In this document: positions 1 to 8,950 of the stretch, piece by piece
Numbering within the stretch: position 1 is the stretch's first letter
Layout: every line of letters begins with the position of its first letter
Assembly: GCF_042852765.1 (NCBI RefSeq)
Contig: NZ_AP031414.1
Source: Schaedlerella glycyrrhizinilytica_A
Lineage (GTDB): Bacteria; Bacillota; Clostridia; Lachnospirales; Lachnospiraceae
Direction: 5' to 3' (one strand)
Length of the DNA stretch: 64,000 nucleotides
Notes under the pieces: generated by a model
The model's database searches: none
What the model was told of the DNA's origin: nothing
Seen by the model: only the letters and a program-made list of their open reading frames with translations
Program-made: the position numbers and the translations under genes

Positions 1-2
1 TT

Positions 3-1244
3 GAGCTTGCAAGAAGATTTGTAGAAGAACAGTTAGTCGCAAGAGGGATGATCGCAGATCTAGCGCTCCATGATCCGAAGAAGGCAAAGGATAAAATCCC
101 CAATCCCCATATGCACATCATGGTTCCTATCCGCCCTTTACAGGAAGATGGTACCTGGGGACAAAAACAAAAAAAGATTTCAGTATTAACACCGGATGGA
201 CAGCCGGTTTTGAATCAGAAAGGGAAGCCGGTATTTCGGGCGGTACATACAACGGATTGGAGCAGGAAAGAAACCTTGGAAGAATTGAGAAGTGCCTGGG
301 CGAAGATGTGTAACGAACTGTATGAAGAAAAAGGACTTACAGAAAGAGTCGATGCCAGGTCTTATGAGGAACGGAGGATTGATAAGATCCCGATGGTGCA
401 TGAAGGACCGAACGTACAGGCAATGGAAGCAAGAGGAATTTCAACCGCACTGGGAAGTTTAAACCGACTCATCCGAGCCTTAAATGATATGAAAGAACGG
501 GCAAAGAATCTTCTTCAATGGTCGTTGCTTCGACAAAGCCAGTTGATGGAACGGATGCTGTTCTTACATCAGCCAACTTTAGCGGATTATCTAAGAAACT
601 ATTATGACAAGAGAAATGCAGTCGCAGAATCCTACGCTTATGGAACACAAAAGGCGAAGAATACAAATCTGAAACAATTTGCAGAGACGATCCGCTTTCT
701 GGAAGAGCAGGATGTGAGGACCCCAGAACAGCTGACAGAGAAAATCCAGGAATTAGATATACAGCTGAATGAGGTGAGTCAGCGGTTGAATCAACAACTG
801 TCTGCTCTGAGAAGTGTCAACAGCAACCTTTATGCAATGAAAGAGTATTTTGAAACAAGACCTGTTTATCTGGAATTAAAGAAGAAATATTTTGGCAGGG
901 AAAAATTCAAAGAGGAACATAAGAAGGAACTTAGCGGATATTATCGTTCGGAAAGAATCTTAAAAGAAAATCTAGACCCAAGTGGGAAGATTCCGGAAGG
1001 ACAATGGAAACGAGAAGCCGCTCGTTTATCAGAAGAGATAGCTGCTTTACGAAAAGAAGATAAACGGATCCATGCCATGTTACGAAAGTATGAGGGAATC
1101 AAAAATAATGTGGAGGCTTTGATGGCAGAGGAAGGAGAAGGTGTCTCTCTTCCAGAAACAAACAAACGGGAGCAATCCACAGAAACAAAAGAAGCAGTGA
1201 GAACCATGAAACCAAAGAAGAAACATCATGGAATGGAGTTATAG
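3..1244 (+). CDS. MobA/MobL-family relaxase, 5' truncated by window edge
   Basis: The frame is open from base 3, so the start and the catalytic Tyr region lie upstream of the window; about 413 residues remain. Relaxases nick the origin of transfer and pilot the strand during mobilization. The fragment shows the metal-binding H-x-H motif (NPHMHIMV, codons at 108-116) and the typical MobA/MobL segment around WAKMCNELYEEKG. The C-terminal half is rich in charged residues and predicted helix (coiled-coil like), then ends in a basic tail. The next gene starts 15 bases downstream, and excisionase and integrase follow, so this is the mobilization gene of an integrated element. I assign MobQ/MobL type from the motif; a plasmid origin of the module is possible. 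Confidence 0.85.
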   Translation, partial: ELARRFVEEQLVARGMIADLALHDPKKAKDKIPNPHMHIMVPIRPLQEDGTWGQKQKKISVLTPDGQPVLNQKGKPVFRAVHTTDWSRKETLEELRSAWAKMCNELYEEKGLTERVDARSYEERRIDKIPMVHEGPNVQAMEARGISTALGSLNRLIRALNDMKERAKNLLQWSLLRQSQLMERMLFLHQPTLADYLRNYYDKRNAVAESYAYGTQKAKNTNLKQFAETIRFLEEQDVRTPEQLTEKIQELDIQLNEVSQRLNQQLSALRSVNSNLYAMKEYFETRPVYLELKKKYFGREKFKEEHKKELSGYYRSERILKENLDPSGKIPEGQWKREAARLSEEIAALRKEDKRIHAMLRKYEGIKNNVEALMAEEGEGVSLPETNKREQSTETKEAVRTMKPKKKHHGMEL

Positions 1245-1259
1245 GAGGAATTTTAGAAG

Positions 1260-3167
1260 ATGGAAGAATATACAAGAGAACAGATTCAAAGAGCAGATGA
1301 TACTGATTTATATGTTTTTCTTTCTGGGAGAGGAGAACAGTTCAAACGATGTGGGAAGGAATACCGATGGTTGCGACATGACAGTGTGATGATCAACAAG
1401 AACGAATGGTATCGTTTTAGTCAGAATAAAGGTGGTCATGCCATTGATTTTATGAAAGAATTCTACGGTCTTTCTTTTGCAGAGGCAGTCAAAGAATTAT
1501 TAGGAGAAGAGGGAGTTGGAGACACCAACAGAAGAACGGCCAAGGAAGATGCAGGCAGACAGAAGGTCTGCCCCATCCCCTTGCCTGGATTGGAACTGCC
1601 AGAAAGAAATGAAAGCTGTGAGATTGCAAGGAAGTATCTCATTGAACAGAGAAAACTATCGGAATATTTGGTGGATCAGATGATCGAAAAGGGAGATATT
1701 TATGAAAGCAAAGCATATCACAATGTGGTGTTTGTTGGAAGAGACAAAGAACAGAATCCCAGATATGCAGCTATGCGGGGAACTGATGAGAACCGATATC
1801 GTGGGGAGGCAAGAGGTTCAGAAAAAGCCTATGGATTTGGCCATATAGGAACGGATGAAAAACTATTTGTGTTTGAATCCCCCATTGATCTCTTGTCTTA
1901 TATCACTGCAGTTCCGAAAGAATGGGAAAAGCATAGTTATATTTCCCTAGGAGGATTGAGTGAAAAAGCAATGAAACGGATGTATACAGAATATCCTCAT
2001 ATCCATTCCATCTACTTGTGTCTGGATAATGATGAGCCTGGAAATGAGAGATGCAGGCAGTTTGTTTCTCTTATTCCGGAGGAACTGAGCGTGTACCGAT
2101 TAGAACCGGTGAAGAAAGACTGGAATGAATGTCTGGTAGCAGAAGTTCCGGTAGAAAATATGGCAAAGCAGATGTGTTGGAGAGATACCAGGGAAAAACC
2201 AGTTCCGGTCATGAAGATGTCGGAGGTTGAGGAAACGGTGGTCCAGTGGCTCTGGTATCCGTTCATTCCTTTTGGAAAGGTTACTTTGATCCAGGGGAAT
2301 CCGGGAAAAGGAAAAACATGGCTTGCAATGGCAATCGCCGCATACTGTACAAATGGAAAAGAACTTCCCAATGCACTACCCATAGAACCCTTTAATGTAT
2401 TGTATCAAACAGCAGAGGATGGGATAGCAGATACCATTAAGCCTAGATTAGCAAAATGTGGTGCAGATATGACAAGGGTGCGATTCATCAATGAAGATGA
2501 AAAACAGCTTTCTATGACGGACGATCGGATTGAAAAAGCCATTCGACAGAATAATGTACGACTCATGATCATGGATCCCATACAGGCTTATCTGGGAGCC
2601 AATGTGGATATGAACCGGGCAAATGAGATCCGTCCCTTATTTCGACATCTCAGTACGGTTGCAGAGAGAACTGGATGTGCTATTGTTCTCATTGGACATT
2701 TGAATAAGTCATCGGGAAGTCAGAGCGATTACCGTTCCCTGGGATCCATTGATATCGCAGCGGCAGTAAGAAGCATCTTATTTGTAGAAAAGGTGGAAAA
2801 AGAGAAGGAACAGGATATCCGAGTGGTATATCAGCAAAAGGATTCTCTTGCTAAAAAAGAAAATCCGGTAGCGTTTTCTTTAGGAGAAGAAGGCTTAAAA
2901 TGGTTAGGAGAATACGATATATCCATTGAAGATCTGCTGATGGGGAAAGCAGGAACGAAAAAGGAAACGAAACTGGAAAAGGCGCAGAAGTTGATCCTAG
3001 AATTATTGAGCAAACGGAAAATGATGTGTTTAGAAGAATTAGAGGCAGAACTGCTAGCCTATGGGATTTCTTCCAGAACAGGAAGAGATGCAAGAAAGCA
3101 ATTGGAAAGTAGATTAAGCTATGACTGGTGTCAGGGAAGAAAAACAGTTGCGTTAATCACAGAATAA
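1260..3167 (+). CDS. Primase/RepA-like ATPase of the mobile element (Toprim plus AAA)
   Basis: A 635-residue replication-type protein. The N-terminal ~90 residues resemble a CHC2/DUF3991 primase-like region (HDSVMINKNEWYRFSQNKGG), followed by a Toprim-like segment with an acidic LFVFESP strand and YLCLDNDEPGNE near residues 200-265. A RecA/RepA-type helicase domain follows, with Walker A GNPGKGKTW near residue 345 and Walker B LMIMDP near 434. The C-terminal ~70 residues look like a winged-helix segment. Such fusions prime and unwind DNA for extrachromosomal copies of mobilizable elements. It sits between the relaxase and the excision genes, and its start has an AGGAGG site at 1243-1248. Domain names come from motif reading; replication function is inferred. 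Confidence 0.8.
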   Translation: MEEYTREQIQRADDTDLYVFLSGRGEQFKRCGKEYRWLRHDSVMINKNEWYRFSQNKGGHAIDFMKEFYGLSFAEAVKELLGEEGVGDTNRRTAKEDAGRQKVCPIPLPGLELPERNESCEIARKYLIEQRKLSEYLVDQMIEKGDIYESKAYHNVVFVGRDKEQNPRYAAMRGTDENRYRGEARGSEKAYGFGHIGTDEKLFVFESPIDLLSYITAVPKEWEKHSYISLGGLSEKAMKRMYTEYPHIHSIYLCLDNDEPGNERCRQFVSLIPEELSVYRLEPVKKDWNECLVAEVPVENMAKQMCWRDTREKPVPVMKMSEVEETVVQWLWYPFIPFGKVTLIQGNPGKGKTWLAMAIAAYCTNGKELPNALPIEPFNVLYQTAEDGIADTIKPRLAKCGADMTRVRFINEDEKQLSMTDDRIEKAIRQNNVRLMIMDPIQAYLGANVDMNRANEIRPLFRHLSTVAERTGCAIVLIGHLNKSSGSQSDYRSLGSIDIAAAVRSILFVEKVEKEKEQDIRVVYQQKDSLAKKENPVAFSLGEEGLKWLGEYDISIEDLLMGKAGTKKETKLEKAQKLILELLSKRKMMCLEELEAELLAYGISSRTGRDARKQLESRLSYDWCQGRKTVALITE

Positions 3168-3171
3168 AAGA

Positions 3172-3239
3172 TGACATTGGCAAAAAAATACTTTGGCATT
3201 GGCAGTCTTTATAGATACCTTTGCCAGCCGCCAATGTCA
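3172..3239. repeat. Inverted repeat with nested arms between primase and xis
   Basis: TGACATTGGC (3172-3181) is matched exactly by GCCAATGTCA (3230-3239). The 48-base interval holds a second, imperfect pair built from TTGGCATTGGCA (3193-3204) and TTGCCAGCCGCCAA. CATTGGCA also occurs as a direct repeat (3175-3182 and 3197-3204). The site could be a transcript-folding element ahead of xis or a protein-binding region (excisionase or replication initiator). No T-run follows, so a simple terminator is unlikely. Confidence 0.6.
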
Positions 3240-3269
3240 AAAACAAAGATAATAGAAGGAGGCATACAA

Positions 3270-3473
3270 ATGACAAGTTATGATATACCTTATTGGAAGA
3301 AGTATACATTATCCATTGAAGAGGCAGCATCCTATTTTCGTATTGGAGAAGGAAAGCTTCGTAAGTTAGTCAGTGACAATCCAAATGCAGAGTATTTACT
3401 TTGGAATGGGAATCGTGTACAGATAAAACGAACAAGATTTGAAAAATTTATTGATACACTCAGTGCGATATAA
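3270..3473 (+). CDS. xis: Excisionase (Tn916 Xis-like, helix-turn-helix)
   Basis: A 67-residue basic protein starting at the ATG at 3270, chosen because GAAGGAGG sits 7-8 bases upstream; the frame stays open further 5' but has no comparable site. It contains a MerR/excisionase-type helix-turn-helix (LSIEEAASYFRIGEGKLRKLV) and a conserved tail ending RTRFEKFIDT. Excisionases bend att DNA and steer the integrase towards excision. The gene lies directly upstream of a tyrosine integrase, as in Tn916-type modules. Assignment rests on size, motif and position. Confidence 0.85.
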   Translation: MTSYDIPYWKKYTLSIEEAASYFRIGEGKLRKLVSDNPNAEYLLWNGNRVQIKRTRFEKFIDTLSAI

Positions 3474-3488
3474 AATGAAATTTAAAAG

Positions 3489-3546
3489 AAGGAGGTGTTC
3501 GAATTAGGGGTTGCATGATATACTAACAATATCATGTTGCGTCCCC
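3489..3546 (+). promoter_or_regulatory. Orphan ribosome site and hairpin leader before int
   Basis: AAGGAGG (3489-3495) has no gene start at a normal distance. It is followed by a hairpin: GGGG and CATGATAT (3507-3521), a 7-base loop, ATATCATG (3529-3536) and CCCC (3543-3546). The integrase ribosome site (GGAGG, 3549-3553) starts just after the stem. The arrangement suggests control of int expression by folding or by a tiny leader peptide; this is inference. Confidence 0.5.
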
Positions 3547-3559
3547 TTGGAGGTAGGAT

Positions 3560-4822
3560 ATGATTTCAAAGAGACGTGATGATAAAGGCAGAGTTCTCCA
3601 GCAAGGAGAATGGCAGGAACCAAGTGGACGTTACCGCTATAAATATACAGATTCACTTGGTAAGCGTAAAATATTATATAGTTGGAGATTGACAGAAGCA
3701 GATAAGATGCCGGAAGGTAAACGGGCAGATCTTTCTCTCAGGGAAAAAGAAAGAAAAGTTCAGTCCTTACAGATGCAAGGGATTACAGGAAGTAATATTA
3801 CAGTGCTTGAACTTGTGGAACGATATCTTTCCCTGAAAACAGGAGTAAAGCATAATACTTTAGCGAATTACAAATTTGTGGTGAATGTATTGAAAAAGGA
3901 AGAATTCGCTTATAAGAAAGTGGATGATGTGAAACTTTCTGACGCAAAGATTTTTCTGATAAAACTACAAAGAGATGGTAGAGGATATAGTTCCATTCAT
4001 TCCATCAGAGGTGTTTTAAGACCTGCTTTTCAAATGGCTGTGGATGATGACTTGATTCTAAAAAATCCATTTGGATTTGAATTAGGTACAGTACTTGTTA
4101 ATGACAGTCAGAAAAGACAAGCTGTTTCTCCGGAAGATGAAACTAAATTTCTTGATTTTATAAAGAATGATCCGCATTATAATCAGTATTATGATGCATT
4201 TTATATCTTATTCAAGACAGGTCTTAGAATATCTGAATTTTGTGGACTTACTGTAAAAGACTTGGACTTTAAAGAAGATATTATCAATGTGAATCATCAG
4301 TTGCAAAGAACTCGAGAAATGAAGTATATCATCGTATCTACAAAGACAACAAGTGGTACGCGGTTACTTCCAATGGAAGCGGATGTAAAAGAAGCATTTC
4401 TTCGAATCTTGAAGAATAGAAGGAAACCAAAACGTGAGCCGATGGTGGATGGATATGGAGGATTTCTGTTTCTGGACAAGAATGGAAGGCCAATGGTTGC
4501 ACTTCATTGGGAAAAGTACATGCAGCATGCAAGAGAAAAATATAATCGTGAGAATTTGTTGCAATTGCCGCCAGTTACTCCACATATATGCAGGCATACT
4601 TATTGTACAAATATGGCCAATTCAGGGATGAACCCAAAGACACTGCAATATCTGATGGGGCATTCAGATGTATCTGTAACACTTAATATTTATACGCATA
4701 CCGGCTATGATGATGCAAAGAAAGAACTCGCCAGATTAAAAGAAGCAAGGGATGAACTGGAAAAGAAAAAGTTTATAACCCAAAAACATGCACAAACAAC
4801 TCATGTAAGCCTTATCTCATAA
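3560..4822 (+). CDS. int: Tyrosine recombinase/integrase (Tn916 Int-like)
   Basis: A complete 420-residue integrase. The N-terminal ~70 residues resemble the Tn916-type arm-binding domain (SKRRDDKGRVLQQGEW), then a core-binding SAM-like domain (about 85-175) and the catalytic domain. Catalytic residues are visible: Arg in TGLRISEFCGL near 220, HxxR in HICRH near 340, His in GHSDVSV near 366 and the Tyr nucleophile in NIYTH near 376. It integrates and excises the element. It is the last gene of the element and reads towards the chromosomal junction, which should lie between 4,823 and 4,982. GGAGG at 3549 supports the ATG at 3560. Confidence 0.95.
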   Translation: MISKRRDDKGRVLQQGEWQEPSGRYRYKYTDSLGKRKILYSWRLTEADKMPEGKRADLSLREKERKVQSLQMQGITGSNITVLELVERYLSLKTGVKHNTLANYKFVVNVLKKEEFAYKKVDDVKLSDAKIFLIKLQRDGRGYSSIHSIRGVLRPAFQMAVDDDLILKNPFGFELGTVLVNDSQKRQAVSPEDETKFLDFIKNDPHYNQYYDAFYILFKTGLRISEFCGLTVKDLDFKEDIINVNHQLQRTREMKYIIVSTKTTSGTRLLPMEADVKEAFLRILKNRRKPKREPMVDGYGGFLFLDKNGRPMVALHWEKYMQHAREKYNRENLLQLPPVTPHICRHTYCTNMANSGMNPKTLQYLMGHSDVSVTLNIYTHTGYDDAKKELARLKEARDELEKKKFITQKHAQTTHVSLIS

Positions 4823-4847
4823 GGGATTTGGGACTTTAAAAATAACC

Positions 4848-4864
4848 CATTTGTACCACAAATG
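4848..4864. other. Candidate recombination core site at element end
   Basis: CATTTGT and ACAAATG form a perfect 7-bp inverted repeat with a 3-bp centre, 25 bp after the integrase stop. Downstream, 4,875-4,910 carries AT-rich repeats of the type TACAAG that could be integrase arm sites, and 4,938-4,961 carries AAAAGCC...GGCTTT. The true att position cannot be fixed without the left end, which is outside the window. Confidence 0.4.
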
Positions 4865-4982
4865 CCCGAAAAAACATGAGAAAATACAAGAATTTACAAG
4901 AAAAAGAACCTTTCAAGTAAAAAATGCACAAAGGCTGAAAAGCCAGTATTTATAAGGCTTTGAGAGGATATGAGGAGATAAA

Positions 4983-5465
4983 ATGGAGAAAATAAAGGTA
5001 CTATTTATCTGCCACGGCAATATCTGCCGTTCCACCATGTCCCAGTTTGTTTTCCAGGACATGGTCAACAAGCGTGGTCTTTCCGACCACTTTCATATTG
5101 ATTCTGCAGCTACAAGCCGCGAGGAAATCGGGAATCCCCCGCATTACGGGACTGTGAGGAAATTAAAAGAAGTGGGGATTCCGGTGCTTTCTCATCGTGC
5201 ACGTCAGATGACAAAAGCGGATTATCAAGAATATGACTATCTGATCGGAATGGATTCCGCAAATATCCGTAATATGAACCGGATTCTCGGCGGAGATCCG
5301 GAAGCGAAAGTGCAGAAATTACTTGATTTTACAGAACGAAAAGGGGATATTGCGGATCCGTGGTACACCGGAAATTTTGATCTGACTTATCGGGATGTGT
5401 CAGAGGGCTGTAAAGGTTTACTGCATTTTCTGGAAGAACGAAAAGAAGAGCTGAAAAATTGGTAA
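4983..5465 (+). CDS. Low-molecular-weight protein tyrosine phosphatase
   Basis: A 160-residue cytosolic phosphatase. The P-loop C-x5-R is at the N-terminus (FICHGNICRS, nucleophile Cys10, Arg16), and the general-acid loop ADPWYTG is near residue 124. Members remove phosphate from protein tyrosines and sometimes from arginines or small molecules. Length fits the family. It is the first chromosomal gene after the integrated element, with GAGGAG at 4973-4978. No kinase neighbour is present, so the substrate is unknown. Confidence 0.92.
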   Translation: MEKIKVLFICHGNICRSTMSQFVFQDMVNKRGLSDHFHIDSAATSREEIGNPPHYGTVRKLKEVGIPVLSHRARQMTKADYQEYDYLIGMDSANIRNMNRILGGDPEAKVQKLLDFTERKGDIADPWYTGNFDLTYRDVSEGCKGLLHFLEERKEELKNW

Positions 5466-5492
5466 AACAATAGAAATTAGGTAAAAAGAAGA

Positions 5493-5562
5493 GAAAACCG
5501 CTTGAGGACAAGATGCAGAATGACTGGAATTGATCATTGCTGTTTGACCTTGGGCGGTTTTC
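5493..5562 (+). terminator. Probable terminator after the phosphatase gene
   Basis: GAAAACCGC (5493-5501) pairs with GCGGTTTTC (5554-5562), with further partial complementarity inside a long loop. Both ends have A or T runs, so it may serve the convergent J-domain gene too. Confidence 0.5.
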
Positions 5563-5579
5563 TTTCAAATTGATATTTA

Positions 5580-6302
5580 TTATAATGCATATGACAGCAG
5601 ACGTTTCAGGCTGTTGTGAAAATGCCGGTGCTGAGCTTTGTATTTTCTGCGTTCGGTTGTAGAGGCGTTCTGGTTCAGATAAGCATCATATTTTGCAAAT
5701 AATGTGTGATAGTCGGCATCTTGATTTTGCCCCCAGCGGACAAGAACCCAATTCATTGTCTCGGGCTGCCAGTATTCCATCGGAATTCCGGCATTTTTCA
5801 AGATCGTGATGTACTGAACAGCTTGTAAAGAAAGATCACTGAGTTGTTCTTCGATTTCCTGTTCCACCCGATCTGTCTTTCCGATTTTTCGCAATACTTT
5901 CATCGGCAGGCTGGCGCGTCTGGATGCCTGTTCTTCCAGGTGACAGCTTTTATTGACGATCTCATTGAGTTTACAGGCTGCGTTCCAATATGTCACAAAA
6001 GAGTCGGATTCTTTCTTTTCCTTTTTCTTTTTTTCGCGATCGGGATCTCCGACCGTAAAAGTACGAAAAACCCGCTTTTTTCCACCGCCAAGTTCCAGAT
6101 CGTATTGCCTGCGTTTTTCCGGATCGGAAAGTGTACGATAGGCTTCTAATATTTCCTGCATATATGCGGTTGTATCAATATCATTATGCATATTGGCATC
6201 CGGATGGTATACTTTTGCTAATGCATTTTTTGCGTTTGTTATTTCTTCCAGAGTTGCTTCTCTGGATACTCCCAGAACATGATAATATGTACGAACTGGC
6301 AT
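5580..6302 (-). CDS. J-domain (DnaJ-like) protein
   Basis: A 240-residue protein with an N-terminal J domain: helix II, then the HPD motif at residues 33-35 (KVYHPDAN) and the helix IV segment TLSDPEKRRQYD. J domains stimulate the ATPase of Hsp70 (DnaK). There is no Gly/Phe region, zinc-finger domain or DnaJ C-terminal domain, so it is not the housekeeping DnaJ. Residues ~75-240 are a charged, helical region I do not recognise. It is transcribed alone, opposite to the neighbours on both sides. The start has an AGGAGG site 5 bases upstream. Confidence 0.85.
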   Translation of the reverse strand: MPVRTYYHVLGVSREATLEEITNAKNALAKVYHPDANMHNDIDTTAYMQEILEAYRTLSDPEKRRQYDLELGGGKKRVFRTFTVGDPDREKKKKEKKESDSFVTYWNAACKLNEIVNKSCHLEEQASRRASLPMKVLRKIGKTDRVEQEIEEQLSDLSLQAVQYITILKNAGIPMEYWQPETMNWVLVRWGQNQDADYHTLFAKYDAYLNQNASTTERRKYKAQHRHFHNSLKRLLSYAL

Positions 6303-6708
6303 GATTCCTCCTTATGATTACGATAGTACTCCCCATATTCAGCAGTTATGCATAAAGGATCGTGCATAAGCTAACTTTATAATTTTACGATACTCTGCAA
6401 AAAAAATCAAGCACTTAGAAAACCTGATTCGACTCTCTGATGTAGAAAACCTGATTCGGTGTAACTGTATGAAATTGTGTGAAACTGCATAAAAATATTC
6501 ATCTAAAGAATCAACCACTGTGATTTCATTCCTTTTTCAGGTCTTAAATTTTCAACATGTTCTTTCAAGCGAGGGTTCTAAAAATTACAATTCCTGCTTA
6601 TATTTGAAAAGAAAGAGTGTGTCTTTGTATAGGAAGATATAGAACGGAGAGAAAAGAAGAGGTTTTATATAATTGTATACATGGATACAGCGATCGAGGA
6701 GCGATTTT
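6303..6708. other. Intergenic region with 16-bp direct repeat
   Basis: About 400 bp without a convincing gene, between the leftward J-domain gene and rightward dacF-like gene, so it must hold promoters for both. TAGAAAACCTGATTCG occurs twice, at 6416-6431 and 6443-6458 (27-bp period). The rest is AT-rich. I see no RNA gene. Confidence 0.6.
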
Positions 6709-7953
6709 ATGAGGAAGTTTCTGGCGGTATTTTTGAGCGTATTGTTGGGAGCGCAAATATGTTTTGGGATACAAGTCGGCGCGGAAGATACTCCGGAGCC
6801 GGATGTTGAAAACCTGAATACGGAGGATACGGTATCGGAAAATCCGAATCCTGTATCCGCAGGACAGGAAATCGAGATCAGCGCGCCGTCTGCGATTCTG
6901 ATGGAAGCGTCTACAGGAACGATCATTTATGACAAGGATGCAGATACAGCCAGACCACCGGCGAGTGTTACAAAGATCATGACGATGCTGTTGATATTTG
7001 ATGCACTGGAACAAGGGAAGATTCATCTGGAGGATGAGGTGAGCACCTCGGAGTTTGCGGCGTCTATGGGCGGATCGCAAGTATTTCTTGAGCCTGGGGA
7101 GAGACAGACCATCGATACGATGTTAAAATGTATTTCCATCGCAAGTGCGAACGACGCCTGTGTGGCGATGGCGGAGTACATAAGCGGAAGTGAAGAAGCG
7201 TTCGTGCAGCAGATGAATGAGCGGGCGAAAGGACTTGGCATGGAAAATACCAGATTTGTGAACTGTAATGGTCTGGATGCCGAGGGGCACGAGACCAGTG
7301 CGAGAGATATTGCACTGATGTCACGGGAAATGATCACAAAATATCCGCAGATCCGGGATTACTGTATGACCTGGATGGAAAATATCACTCATACGACAAA
7401 CAAAGGAACGTCGGAGTTTGGATTGACAAATACAAATAAGCTGGTAAGACAATACGAGTATGCAACCGGTTTAAAAACCGGATCGACCGGGGAAGCAAAG
7501 TTTTGTGTTTCGGCAACGGCCAAGAAGAATGGAATCGATCTGATCGCAGTCATTATGGCGGCGGAGGATTCGAAGTCGAGGTTTAAAGATGCGGTGAATC
7601 TGTTGAATTACGGATTTGGAAAATGTCAGCTCTATGAGGATACTGAACCGGAAAAACTAAAAGATCTTCCTGTTGACGGCGGAGTGAAAGATACGGTTGC
7701 CTTAGAATACAAGGATACATTTACTTATCTGGATACGACCGGAGCAGATCTTTCGCAGATGACGAAAAAAACAGAACTGAAACAGTCAGTGAAAGCGCCG
7801 GTAAAAAAAGGAGCAAAAGTGGGAACTGTGCATTATTTTCTGGGAGAAAAGGAAGTGGGAAATGTGGAGATTCTGACAAAAGGAGCGGTGGAAAAGGCAG
7901 GATTTCTCGATTATTTGAAAGAAAGTTTCCTTTACTTTATCCGAAAAAAATGA
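6709..7953 (+). CDS. dacF: D-alanyl-D-alanine carboxypeptidase (PBP5/DacF type)
   Basis: Trims the terminal D-Ala from peptidoglycan stem peptides outside the cell. The 414-residue product starts with a signal peptide (hydrophobic residues 4-20). Catalytic motifs are SxxK at 86-89 (SVTK), SxN at 146-148 (SAN) and KTG at 256-258. The PBP5 C-terminal beta domain follows, and the last ~20 residues (FLDYLKESFLYFIRKK) suit an amphipathic membrane anchor. ATG 6709 has GAGGAG 7 bases upstream; an upstream TTG in frame (6673) lacks a ribosome site. A second carboxypeptidase gene lies at 10,421. The symbol is by similarity of architecture and the exact paralogue class is uncertain. Confidence 0.9.
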   Translation: MRKFLAVFLSVLLGAQICFGIQVGAEDTPEPDVENLNTEDTVSENPNPVSAGQEIEISAPSAILMEASTGTIIYDKDADTARPPASVTKIMTMLLIFDALEQGKIHLEDEVSTSEFAASMGGSQVFLEPGERQTIDTMLKCISIASANDACVAMAEYISGSEEAFVQQMNERAKGLGMENTRFVNCNGLDAEGHETSARDIALMSREMITKYPQIRDYCMTWMENITHTTNKGTSEFGLTNTNKLVRQYEYATGLKTGSTGEAKFCVSATAKKNGIDLIAVIMAAEDSKSRFKDAVNLLNYGFGKCQLYEDTEPEKLKDLPVDGGVKDTVALEYKDTFTYLDTTGADLSQMTKKTELKQSVKAPVKKGAKVGTVHYFLGEKEVGNVEILTKGAVEKAGFLDYLKESFLYFIRKK

Positions 7954-8008
7954 TAGGATAAATAAGATAATAGGGGATGATTTCACAGAATATAGTGGAG
8001 TATAAAAT

Positions 8009-8896
8009 ATGATCGAGATGAGAAAAATTCTGGCTGCGGGTGCGGTTGCATCTGCAGCTATCTGTGTGGAAAGCATTCGTGAACGCAGACATTTTCGGGT
8101 GACACATTATGATCTTGACACGCCGAAGATGGAAGCAGATGCGGGCGAGGTGACCATTGTATTTTTAAGTGATCTGCACAATCAGATTTACGGGGCTAAT
8201 AATGATATGCTGTTACGGACTGTTGCGGATGTGAAGCCGGATGTGATCCTGATCGGCGGAGATATGCTGATCGGAAAGCGGGATCGTCTTCCGAAACCTG
8301 CGCTGACATTTGTGCGGAAGCTTCCGAAGATCGCGCCGACGTATTACAGCAACGGCAATCACGAACAGCGGATGAAAGAGAATACAAAAAAATATGGCAA
8401 TGTATTTGAGCGTTATCAGAAAAAGCTTCGGGAAGCGGACGTTCGTTTTCTGGAAAATGATTCCGCGGAATTTACAAAGAACGGACTTCGGATCATGCTG
8501 ACCGGATTGGAACTTCCGATGGAAACGTATGAGAAGTTCCGGCATATGGATGTGTGTGGGGAAGATGTGGCTCGACAGGTCGGTACGGCGTCGGAAGGAT
8601 ATTTCCATATATTAATGGCGCATAATCCGGTCTATTTTTCGGGATATAAAGAATGGGGGGCAGATCTTGTCCTGTCGGGACATCTGCACGGAGGGATCGT
8701 GCGGATCCCGGGCTGGCGCGGATGTATCACGCCGCAGGCGTTTCCGTTTCCGAAGTATTCCGGGGAGATGACAACGGAAGAAGAACATACGATCATCGTG
8801 AGCAAAGGACTTGGGACACACACGATCAATCTGCGTTTGTTTAACGAGCCGGAGGTTGTTGTTGTGCATATCCACGGCGGGCACAGGAAGAAATAA
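8009..8896 (+). CDS. Calcineurin-like metallophosphoesterase (YkuE/YaeI type)
   Basis: A 295-residue binuclear-metal phosphoesterase. Metal motifs are SDLH at 54-57, IGGD near 86, NGNHE near 116 and SGHLHGG in the C-terminal half. The first ~23 residues form a short hydrophobic stretch (LAAGAVASAAICVE), which could be a signal anchor. Related proteins act near the membrane on phospholipid-linked or other phosphoesters; the substrate here is unknown. It starts 55 bases after the carboxypeptidase with GTGGAG upstream and may share its transcript. Confidence 0.85.
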   Translation: MIEMRKILAAGAVASAAICVESIRERRHFRVTHYDLDTPKMEADAGEVTIVFLSDLHNQIYGANNDMLLRTVADVKPDVILIGGDMLIGKRDRLPKPALTFVRKLPKIAPTYYSNGNHEQRMKENTKKYGNVFERYQKKLREADVRFLENDSAEFTKNGLRIMLTGLELPMETYEKFRHMDVCGEDVARQVGTASEGYFHILMAHNPVYFSGYKEWGADLVLSGHLHGGIVRIPGWRGCITPQAFPFPKYSGEMTTEEEHTIIVSKGLGTHTINLRLFNEPEVVVVHIHGGHRKK

Positions 8897-8950
8897 AACA
8901 GCATATTTATTTGGAAGAAAGAGAAATGGTTTCAGGAGGATGAACAGCAC

